Below, in pieces: positions 18,308 to 25,783 of a stretch of DNA of 61,245 nt. The notes beneath the pieces are model-generated. The model had not been told where the DNA came from, searched no databases, and worked only from the letters and a program-made list of their open reading frames with translations. Origin of the DNA: DATKNA01 sp963755755 (GTDB taxonomy: Bacteria > Actinomycetota > Actinomycetes > Actinomycetales > Kineosporiaceae); NCBI GenBank assembly GCA_963755755.1, contig CAVWLJ010000020.1, positions 1-61,245 of the forward strand, written 5' to 3'. A program made the translations under genes and the position numbers. The stretch's first letter is position 1; each line of letters opens with the position of its first letter.

Positions 18308-19908
18308 TCAGCCGAGCACCAGTCCCTCGATGTCGCCCTGGGGCTCCGGATCGGGCTGACGCCGCATCCGGAACGAGACCCCGAGGCCGCACAACCCGGC
18401 GAGCAGCGGCACCAGGAGCGCGACCTGCAGCGCCCTCGGCCGCGCCTCGGTGTTGATGCGGATGATCTCGTCCTGCACGGCCTTCGGCTGCCCGACGAGG
18501 ACCTCCGCCAGCTGGGTGTTGCTCAGCAACTCGGCATCGTTCTCCAGCGCCTGCGAGACCTGCTGCTGCTCGGGCGGCGAGAGCACGGCGCTCGCCTGCG
18601 CCAGCTGCGTGAACGTGAACGCCAGCGTCGCCAGCATGATCGCGCCGGCGAAGGCGAGCCCGAAGGAGAGGCCGAACGATCCCGCGGCGGAGTTCACCCC
18701 GGCCGCCTCACTCACCCGCTCCCCGGAGATGGGGGAGAGCGTGTAGTTGTTGAGCTGCGACACCAGCAGGCCGAGGCCGACGCCGGCGATGATCAGCGGG
18801 ACGACGAGGTACCAGCCGGAGGTCGCGCGCGGGACGATGGGGAGCAGCAGCAGGATGCCGAGGGTGTAGATCGCGAAACCTGCCTGGATCACGCTAGCCG
18901 GCCGGCGCCGCCCGGCCCGTCGCCCGGCCAGCAGAGCGATCGCGAACATGCTCAGCGAGAGCGGCGCGAGCGTGAGGCCGGCCTCGAGCGCGTTGTACTC
19001 CAGCACCATCTGCAGGAAGATCGGCAGCGCGATCATGGTTCCGCCGAGGGCGATCTGCTGCAGCAGCTGGCCGCTCACGCCGTAGCGGAACAGCTTCGAC
19101 GCGAACAGTCCCGGGTCGATGAGCGCGGCCTTGCCTGCGCGCTTGCGCCGCACGAGCCATCGGGCGAGCCCGAGGAGGCCGAGGGCACCGATCACGAGCA
19201 GCAGGGCGACGGACTCGCCGCCCTCCTGCCAGACCAGGATCCCGAGCACGAGCCCGCCCATGCCTGCGACCGACAGCACTGCGCCCACCCAGTCGACCTC
19301 GCGCGAGCCCGTGTAGGGGACGTCCTGGATCCGGCTCATGCCGGAGAGCACGACGGCGATGACGACCACCTCGAGACCGAAGCCCACCCGCCACGACAGG
19401 AAGGTCGTGATGAAGCCGCCGAGGAGCGGTCCCACCGCGGCGGCGACCGCCGCGGAGGCCCCGACGAGCGCGTAGACCTTCTTCTGGGCGGTGCCGGAGA
19501 AGTTGCCGTGGATCAGCGACTGCATCGACGGCAGCAGCAGCGAGGCGCCGATCCCGCCGATGACCGCCCAGAAGATGATGACCGGGACCAGGCTCTGGGC
19601 GAGCGTCATCGCGACGGCGCCGACCGCGTAGCCGAGCAGCCCGACGACGAACGCGCGTTTGCGCCCGATCAGGTCGCCCACCTTGCTCCCGATGAGGATG
19701 AACGCGGCGGACACCAGCGCTTCGAGGGCGATCGACGACTGGACCCCGCTGACCGTCGTGCCCAGGTCCTCGACCACGGCCGAGATCGAGACATTCATCA
19801 GGGACGTGTCGACGACCAGCACGAACATCGCCGCGGCCAGGCGGAGGGCGACGCCTTGATCCACGGCCGGCGTCTCCGGCCCGCGTTCCTGCCGGTGTTC
19901 TCACTCAT
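18308..19908 (-). CDS. MFS transporter, DHA2 (EmrB/QacA) drug exporter type
   Basis: About 530 residues with 14 membrane segments. Motif A appears as GSKVGDLIGRKRAF near the first loop, and MFVLVVDTSLMNVSISAVVE is the motif D region of DHA2 exporters. DHA2 proteins export drugs or lipids using the proton gradient. An intact frame starts at GTG 19864. Upstream, ATG 19908 codes MSENTGRNAG and rejoins at PAVDQGVALR if one G is restored to the GGG at about 19880, so 19908 is probably the true start. Between segments 13 and 14 is a long outside loop (residues about 440-490) rich in Gln and Glu. Confidence 0.88.
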
Positions 19909-19925
19909 GCGCGGCCGAGGTCCTC

Positions 19926-20444
19926 TCAGGCGCCCTGCGGATGTGCCTGGACCTCGGCCTGCGCCTCCTGGAGCCGCCGGACGAGCTCCGCCTCGTCCTG
20001 AACCGACAGGGACGTGCGGATCACGGTCGGCTGGAAGGGGAGCAGCGCCGCCTGCAGGCGGTCGGCGGTGCCCCGCGGTATCAGGGCGAACACGGCGGCG
20101 CTGCCCGGGGTCAGGCTCGACGCGGCCTCCTCCAGGAAGGACTCGTCGATCCCCACCTCCGTGAGCTTGCCGGCGAGGGCAGTGCTCGCCGCGCCGAGCG
20201 CCAGACCGAACACGGGCAGAAGGAACAGCAGCCCGAAGAGCACGCCCCACAGCGCCCCGCCCGCCCCGCCTGCAGCCGGCCGGCTGTACGCCTGCTGCAC
20301 CTCGATCGTGCCGTCGGAGGTGCGCCAGACGAGCGCCGCGTCCTCCAGATCGAGAGGTTCCTGCTTCCGCGGGTCGCGGGAGATCGCCAGCACCTCTTCG
20401 GCGCCCTCCTTGGTGGGGAAGCCGAGCACGAACAGATCGGCCAT
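19926..20444 (-). CDS. DUF1269 family stress-associated protein (paralogue 2)
   Basis: A 172-residue protein starting MADLFVLGFPTKEGAEEVL. The central glycine-rich hairpin is GGALWGVLFGLLFLLPVFGL and the C-terminal part is SLTPGSAAVFALIPRGTADR, parallel to the copies at 11439 and 22582. It lies 17 bases upstream of the DHA2 start and just after the BrkB gene, so the three may be one transcript. GGAGGGCAGC precedes ATG 20444. The BrkB frame has no clear stop before this gene, which is discussed in the findings. Confidence 0.85.
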   Translation of the reverse strand: MADLFVLGFPTKEGAEEVLAISRDPRKQEPLDLEDAALVWRTSDGTIEVQQAYSRPAAGGAGGALWGVLFGLLFLLPVFGLALGAASTALAGKLTEVGIDESFLEEAASSLTPGSAAVFALIPRGTADRLQAALLPFQPTVIRTSLSVQDEAELVRRLQEAQAEVQAHPQGA

Positions 20445-21445
20445 GCTGCCCTCCGCAGCAGGATCGCCGCCGTCCGGCGAGGCTCGGTCGGGCCGCTCGC
20501 CGGGCGGTGGCCGCGAGCCCTCGGCGTCCGGCAGAACCCCGCGCCCGGTCCTCGGACGGCACGTCGTCCGCGCCGAGCAGGCGGGCCAGGGTGCTGAACA
20601 ACCCGTGGGCGTGCCCCGGTGCCGGCGGGGGGAGTGCCGGGCCGCCCCCGAGTTCGACGCTGACGACGGCCGCGGCGACGAGCACGACCGAGATGAGCAC
20701 GAGCCAGGACAGCAGGGCGAAGCTGACCCCGATCGCGCCGTACCGGCTGGCGTTGCTCTCGATGACGTGCGGAATCCACAGCGTGGACAGCGCCGCGACT
20801 CCCTGCTGCCCGACCCCGGCCGTGATCGCGCCGGGGACCAACCGCCGCCAGGTCACGCGCCCGCCGAGGAACAGGTGCTGCAGGGCGAGCCAGAGCGCGG
20901 ACGACGCGGTGGCACGGACCAGGAACTCCAGGACCGACCCGGCCGGCGCTTGGCGCAGGAAGCCGGCGAGCAGGCTGAGCAGCAGGATCTGGGTGAGGAG
21001 CAGGATCAGTGCCCCTGCACCGCCGAGCGTTCCGCGCACCCCGCGCGGCGGGAGCCGCCAGGCGACCTCGTAGGTGCGCTGCATGGTCCTCGCGCAGCTC
21101 AATCCGGAGATGATCAGCAGGAGCGCGCTGCCGACGGTCACGCTCTGCGCCGCGCCCGCAGGTTGGTCGAAGAGCGTGCGTACGGCGTCGGCCCCGTTGC
21201 CCGTCAGCCGGAACCGCGCGTTCACACGTTGCGCGAGCTGTGCGCCGCCGTTGGAGGAGAGGATCGTCGACAGGACGATCAGCAGGGGGATGAGGGCGCT
21301 GAAGGCCTGACCGGCGAGGACCAGGGCGCGCTGGGTACCGTCGATCGCGAGGTACCGCTGCAGCGATCGCAGTGCGACGGCGACGAGCGGGCGCTCCGCG
21401 ACCAAGTCGGGCCGCGCGTCCGGTGAGCCCCTGCGGCAGGTCCAC
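20445..21445 (-). CDS. YihY/BrkB-family membrane protein (frameshifts; 3-prime end uncertain)
   Basis: About 320 residues with six or so membrane segments, for example AFSALIPLLIVLSTILSSNG, GGAGALILLLTQILLLSLL and FALLSWLVLISVVLVAAAVV. This matches the YihY/BrkB family, inner-membrane proteins of unsettled function. GTG 21445 with GGAGGGGG upstream starts VDLPQGLTGRAARL, and removing one G at about 21402 joins it to VAERPLVAVALRSL. Near 20540 the frame again seems to shift into a Pro/Asp-rich tail (DAEGSRPPPGERPDRASPDG). No stop is found there before the DUF1269 ATG at 20444. Confidence 0.75.
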
Positions 21446-21460
21446 GACCCCCTCCGGGGC

Positions 21461-21937
21461 TCAGATGGCGACGTCCCTGGCGTCCCGGCCGTGGACGACG
21501 ATCGCGAAGATCGCCACGAGAGCCAGCGCGATCAGGAGCAGGTTCCACACCGGGGACGACGCGATCTGGACGAAGTTCTCGACGATGGTCAGGACCGCGA
21601 ACAGGACGGCGATCGCACGCGCCCAGAGGTAACCGCCGAAGAGCGCGACGCCCGCGGCGACGACCAGCACTCCGAGGATGATCTGCGTCCAGGCCAGGGT
21701 CGTCCAGCTCTCGTCGACCGCCAGCCGTGCGGTGTTGATCTCGTAGTAGTGGGACTGGAAGAGGGTGACGAACCCCGCGACGAGGTGCAGCAAGCCCATC
21801 AAGATCATGATTACGGACGCGAAGGCGAGCCATCCCGCCCATTTCGATGTGATCCGGTCGCCCGGCTCGCTCTCGAAGCGGCGGATGTCGTCCCGCTGGT
21901 CGGCCTGGGCGAACCTCGAGTACGGCAACTCACTCAT
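21461..21937 (-). CDS. DUF7144 family membrane protein (paralogue 2)
   Basis: A 158-residue protein. An acidic polar N-terminus (FAQADQRDDIRRFESEPGD) precedes four membrane segments (WLAFASVIMILMGLLHLVAG, then about 85-105, 108-127 and 132-150). The order and the HYYEINTARLAVDESWTTLAW loop mirror the copy at 17696. It ends 16 bases before the BrkB start, so it probably leads that operon. A dyad at about 21966-21989 lies 28 bases upstream of the start. Function unknown. Confidence 0.85.
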   Translation of the reverse strand: MSELPYSRFAQADQRDDIRRFESEPGDRITSKWAGWLAFASVIMILMGLLHLVAGFVTLFQSHYYEINTARLAVDESWTTLAWTQIILGVLVVAAGVALFGGYLWARAIAVLFAVLTIVENFVQIASSPVWNLLLIALALVAIFAIVVHGRDARDVAI

Positions 21938-21965
21938 GTGCTGCGCTCCTGTCTGGGCCGCTGTC

Positions 21966-21989
21966 GGCGGCGATCCGGATCGGCCGCCG
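21966..21989. promoter_or_regulatory. Dyad CGATCCGGATCG with GC-rich flanks
   Basis: The perfect 12-base palindrome CGATCCGGATCG at 21971-21982 is flanked by GGCGG and GCCGCC arms that extend the dyad with one unpaired base. It sits directly after the stop of the gene at 21990 and 28 bases before the DUF7144 start, so it could be a terminator for the former or an operator for the latter. Confidence 0.45.
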
Positions 21990-22463
21990 TCAGCGGCCGA
22001 GGTTGCGTTGTTCGCGCGGGCCCCGGGGCAGGCCCGGGATCGCCGCCGCCAGGAAAGGCCCGACGAGGTCGTGCCGGTGCGCGTGCTCCGCCGCGACCTC
22101 GACGAGGGAGTCGTCCTCGAGCCGCAGGAGGACGACGACGGGGTCGGGGCCGAGCCGCGTCACCTCACCGCGCCAGGCGTTGCGGAGTGCTTCCTCCGGC
22201 ATGCGCACCGGGAGCGCCGTGACCCTGGGCAACAGTCGTCCGTGCTGGAGGAGCAGGACGTCGTGCGCCCAGGCGGCGCGCCAGCGGCGACGCGTCCAGC
22301 GACCCCGCTCCGGGGTCCTCCGCCGTTCCGTGAACCGCACCAGACAGGGGAACGTCGTGGCGGACGGGCAGAAGCGAGCCCTCCGCGTCCTCGCGGCCAC
22401 GAGGGCGCCGCCGATGACGACACCGGTCAGCGGAAGCACGAGGAGGAGCAGGAGCGCGGCCAT
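21990..22463 (-). CDS. DUF2550-like single-pass membrane protein
   Basis: A 157-residue protein. One N-terminal membrane segment (MAALLLLLVLPLTGVVIGGA) is followed by an Arg-rich soluble part with FPCLVRFTERRRTPERGRW and a Trp-rich stretch. The order of a TM, a basic Cys-containing loop and a TRLGPDPVVVLLRLEDDSLV segment recalls DUF2550, but the match is loose. It is the first of a run of minus-strand genes ending with the exporter at 18308. Function unknown. Confidence 0.6.
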   Translation of the reverse strand: MAALLLLLVLPLTGVVIGGALVAARTRRARFCPSATTFPCLVRFTERRRTPERGRWTRRRWRAAWAHDVLLLQHGRLLPRVTALPVRMPEEALRNAWRGEVTRLGPDPVVVLLRLEDDSLVEVAAEHAHRHDLVGPFLAAAIPGLPRGPREQRNLGR

Positions 22464-22581
22464 ACCAGCCCCCTTTCACCCGGTCCCGACAAGACTGTCC
22501 GGTCACCGACCTCGCCGCGTCATTCCTGGCGAGCGAGGTGGGGCCGTGCGGGCGCCGTCCGCAACTGCCGGGGATCCGCGC

Positions 22582-23220
22582 TCAGCGGGCCCGCGGGTGA
22601 TGATCCTGAGTCTTCTCATGCGGGCCGGATGAGCCGCCCGCATCGAGGGAGGGACGGCTCGTCGGCAGCGTGCGGGGGAACCGCGGCGCCCTCGGGTCCT
22701 CGTCGACCACCATCGCGTCGAGGGGAACGGCCTCGAACTCGCTGGTCTCGTGGAGTGCATTCATGATCCGGATCTCGATGTCGGCGGCGAGCGGCGCCGC
22801 CAGTAACTTGCCGCCGAACCGGCCCAGCGCTGTCAGCGCGTCCGCGGGCACGGACCGGCTCGTGAGCAGGAACAGCGCGGACGTGTCCGGAGCCAGCATC
22901 TCCCGCAGCCTCTCCTGGAAGGAGCGATCGAACCCGAGTTCCTCCAGGCGCCGGCAGAAGGCCCGCAGCTCCTGCTCGCCGAGGGTCCGGGACGCGGGGA
23001 GGAAGATCAGGGCGGTGAGGAGGAGCTGCCAGAAGAAGCGGTGCCCCTCCTTGCCCAGGGAGTGGGTCGTCGTCACGTGGTAGGCCCCGTCGTCGTCACA
23101 GCTGACGACCGCGACGGCGTCCGGTTCGGTCGCCAGGTCCGGCTCCTGCAGCGCGATGTCCTGCGCGGCGGCGTTCGCGCTGGTCGAATACGGGAAGCCG
23201 AGCGCGAGCAAGGTCGTCAT
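22582..23220 (-). CDS. DUF1269 family stress-associated protein (paralogue 3, longer C-terminus)
   Basis: A 212-residue protein beginning MTTLLALGFPYSTSANAAAQ. The hairpin (FWQLLLTALIFLPASRTLGE) is less glycine-rich than in the other two copies, and SLFLLTSR-type residues (DTSALFLLTSRSVPADAL) match the shared C-terminal part. About 50 extra residues at the end (VVDEDPRAPRFPRTLPTSRP) are Pro/His-rich and unlike the paralogues. ATG 23220 has GGGAGGGG upstream. It is the nearest gene downstream of the LuxR regulator at 23327, on the same strand. Confidence 0.78.
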   Translation of the reverse strand: MTTLLALGFPYSTSANAAAQDIALQEPDLATEPDAVAVVSCDDDGAYHVTTTHSLGKEGHRFFWQLLLTALIFLPASRTLGEQELRAFCRRLEELGFDRSFQERLREMLAPDTSALFLLTSRSVPADALTALGRFGGKLLAAPLAADIEIRIMNALHETSEFEAVPLDAMVVDEDPRAPRFPRTLPTSRPSLDAGGSSGPHEKTQDHHPRAR

Positions 23221-23326
23221 CGGGCCCCCTCCCCTGCGCGCGAGTTGCCCTACCGAGCCAAGCCCTTCACGGCCTCGACGTGATCCCCCGCTGCGGATGG
23301 TGTTCGGCGGCTGACGCAGACCTGTG

Positions 23327-25555
23327 TCAGCGCTCGAGGAGGCCCGCCTCGTGGGCACGCCGCACGGCCTCGGTCCGGGTGGCGACGCCGAGCTTCCGGT
23401 AGATCGCCGCGACCTGGCTCTTCACCGTGTTCCTGGACACCCCGAGCCCGTCGCCCATCTCGCCCAGCGTGTAGTGCGTCGGCAGCAGCTGCAGCACTCG
23501 CAGTTCGGCGCCGGTCAGCCCGACCCGGTCCTCGTGCCCGTGGTCGTTGTCGCCGGCGTCGAGCTCGCTGACGAAGGTGTCGACCTGCTCGCGCAGCACA
23601 CCCTGGGTGGGCAGGAGAGCCAGGGCGCGCCGAGCCTCGGTCAGCTTGTGCTTCGCGGCGTCGACGTCGCCGAGTGCGACCAGCAGCCGACCCAGGAGAA
23701 CGGCCACCACGACCGCCGCCCAGGGGAAGGCCGCCAGCGAGGGACTGCGGTACAACCGCTCCGCCTCGCGCAGCTGGTTCAGGGCCTGCTGGGTGTCCCC
23801 TCGGTGCAGCGCGATCCGGGCGCCCGCCGTGAACGCCGGGATGCTGGTGACGCTGCCCCACAGGTCGCCGTCGACGAGCCCTCTCGCTTGCGACGCGGAC
23901 GCGGCGGCCGTGCTCCAGTCGCCCGCGGCAGCAGCGGTCAAGGCGCGCATCCCCAGAGCCAGCGACACCACAGGCGGCTGGTCGCCACCGCCGAACCGTG
24001 CGGCCCGCTCGAAGGCCGTGTTGGCTTCCCCCGTCGCCCCGGACAGCAGGCGGGCCAGGCCCTCCAGGAGCTGGGCCACGGGGTGCCAGGCGCTGCCCGC
24101 AGGTTCGAGCGCGGCGGCACGCCGGGCGTCGACGATCATCATGTCGATCCCGTCCGGAGCGAGCGCGGCTCGGGCCAGGGCCGTCGCGGAGGCGAACGAG
24201 GCGGAGCCGTCCGGCATGGCGCCGTCGAACGAGCTGCCTTCGGCGATCCGCAGGGCTCGCCGAGCCAGAGCCGCCTCCCCGCTGAGGGCCCGGACCCAGG
24301 CCGCGGTGATGGCGACCGGCGGGTAGAGCTCGAGGGCGTGCTGGTCGAGGAGCTCCAGCCAGGTCCGGATCTGCGGGATGCGCCCCCGAGCGATCAGCTC
24401 TCCGGAGTACGCCACGATCAGACGAGCCCCGAGCAGGGCGTCCCGCGAGGCCACCGCATGCCGGATCGCCTCCTCCGGCAGGCCGTGTACCTCGTACCAC
24501 AGCGCCGCCTCCCGGAGGATGCGCACGTCCTCGCCCGGCTCCCGTCGCCGCAGTTCGCCACGCAGCATCTCGGCGAAGAGGTGCTGGTAGCGGAACCAGG
24601 CGCCGTCCTCCCCGACCGGGATCACGAACAGCCCCAGGGCACGCACCTCGTCGAGCCACGCACCCGATCCGGTCGTGTGGAGGACGGCGTCGCAGAGGGA
24701 GGAGCACATCCGGTCCAGGACCGCGGTCCGCATCAGGAACCGGACGGTCTCCACGGAGAGCGAGTTGAGCACGACGTCCCGGAAGTAGTCGGCGATGAGC
24801 CGGTTGCCGCCGTCGATGTTCCGCACGTCCGCGTGGTGACCCCGTATACCCTCCAGCGTGAGCGCCGCGAGGTGGAGCCCCGCCGGCCATCCCTCGGTCC
24901 GCCGCTGGAGGTCGCTGACCGCATCGGCGTCGACGTTCACGTCGCTCGCCTTCAGGAGGGCGGCCGTCTCCTCCCGCGAGAAGGCCAGGTCGCCGGCTAG
25001 CACGTCGAGGCAGCGGCCCTCGCTGCGCAGCCGTGCGACCTGCAGGCGCGGCTGCCGGTCCGCCATCGCGACGATCCGGCAACCCGGCGGCAGCCGCACG
25101 GCGAGCGCCACCACCAGGTCGAGCGCCCCCCGGCTCCGCAGCAGGTGCAGGTCGTCGAGGACGATCGTGACCGGCGCTCCCACCGCCGCGGCGGCCGAGG
25201 CGAGGCGTCCGGCGGCCCCGTCCGGAGGGAGGTCCGAGGGGGAGGTCGTCAACCCGCCGAGGACGTCCTCCACGGGCCCGAGGCTCTGCAGAGCCCGCGC
25301 GAGGTCGCGGACGAGCCCCTGACGGTCGTGGTGCTCCGGCGCGACTCGCACCCAGGCGACCGGCCGACCAGTCGTCCGGACCCACTGGAGGAGTGCGGTC
25401 GTCTTGCCGTAGCCCGGCGGAGCGACCACGAGGACCAGAGCCACGGAATCCGGCAGCGTGGAGAGCTTCTTCAGCAGCCGGGTCCGGCGGATCCACGGCG
25501 TGCTCGAGCCCGGCGTCGTGAGCGGCTTGTCGCGCGACGGGCCCGGCACCTCCAT
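23327..25555 (-). CDS. MalT-type LuxR family ATP-dependent transcriptional regulator (A)
   Basis: A 742-residue protein. Walker A is APPGYGKTT with Lys at about residue 51. A STAND-type ATPase runs to about residue 300, where VTIVLDDLHLL is the Walker B region. TPR-like helices rich in Ala and Leu follow to about residue 660. The C-terminal LuxR helix-turn-helix is LTGAELRVLQLLPTHYTLGE, then SRNTVKSQVAAIYRKLGVAT. Such proteins bind an inducer with ATP and activate sigma-70 promoters. It is clearly paralogous to the gene at 47666 and divergent from a third, different one at 25784. No frameshift was seen over 2.2 kb. Confidence 0.93.
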   Translation of the reverse strand: MEVPGPSRDKPLTTPGSSTPWIRRTRLLKKLSTLPDSVALVLVVAPPGYGKTTALLQWVRTTGRPVAWVRVAPEHHDRQGLVRDLARALQSLGPVEDVLGGLTTSPSDLPPDGAAGRLASAAAAVGAPVTIVLDDLHLLRSRGALDLVVALAVRLPPGCRIVAMADRQPRLQVARLRSEGRCLDVLAGDLAFSREETAALLKASDVNVDADAVSDLQRRTEGWPAGLHLAALTLEGIRGHHADVRNIDGGNRLIADYFRDVVLNSLSVETVRFLMRTAVLDRMCSSLCDAVLHTTGSGAWLDEVRALGLFVIPVGEDGAWFRYQHLFAEMLRGELRRREPGEDVRILREAALWYEVHGLPEEAIRHAVASRDALLGARLIVAYSGELIARGRIPQIRTWLELLDQHALELYPPVAITAAWVRALSGEAALARRALRIAEGSSFDGAMPDGSASFASATALARAALAPDGIDMMIVDARRAAALEPAGSAWHPVAQLLEGLARLLSGATGEANTAFERAARFGGGDQPPVVSLALGMRALTAAAAGDWSTAAASASQARGLVDGDLWGSVTSIPAFTAGARIALHRGDTQQALNQLREAERLYRSPSLAAFPWAAVVVAVLLGRLLVALGDVDAAKHKLTEARRALALLPTQGVLREQVDTFVSELDAGDNDHGHEDRVGLTGAELRVLQLLPTHYTLGEMGDGLGVSRNTVKSQVAAIYRKLGVATRTEAVRRAHEAGLLER

Positions 25556-25706
25556 CTGCCCCTCCTTCGCGGCCTGGCTCCGTCATTGCACAACGCACCC
25601 ATCGAGTCAATGCGCGTTCATGACGAGGGCGAGATCTCCTCTGTCGCCATCGTGGCAGCTTGTCCCGTTCGGCGTTCCCCCCGAAGTGGGTGATGAGATC
25701 GTCATC

Positions 25707-25724
25707 CTCACCCCCCAGGGTGAG
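25707..25724. promoter_or_regulatory. Inverted repeat in the divergent LuxR intergenic region
   Basis: CTCACCC-CCCA-GGGTGAG is a perfect 7-bp dyad, 60 bases before the + strand LuxR start. A looser dyad (GGTGATGA around GATC, then TCATCCTCACC) overlaps its left side at 25689-25713. It may bind one of the flanking regulators. Confidence 0.4.
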
Positions 25725-25783
25725 ATCGAAGGAGCAACGGGCGTGGTCCTGCGGCTCCCACCGACGGCTGGGGGTCGATCGGC

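Noticed and set aside
19926..21445. BrkB-DUF1269 as a true fused gene
   Set aside because: DUF1269 has a good ribosome site and start at 20444, and stand-alone paralogues occur at 11439 and 22582; the open frame is better explained by an indel.
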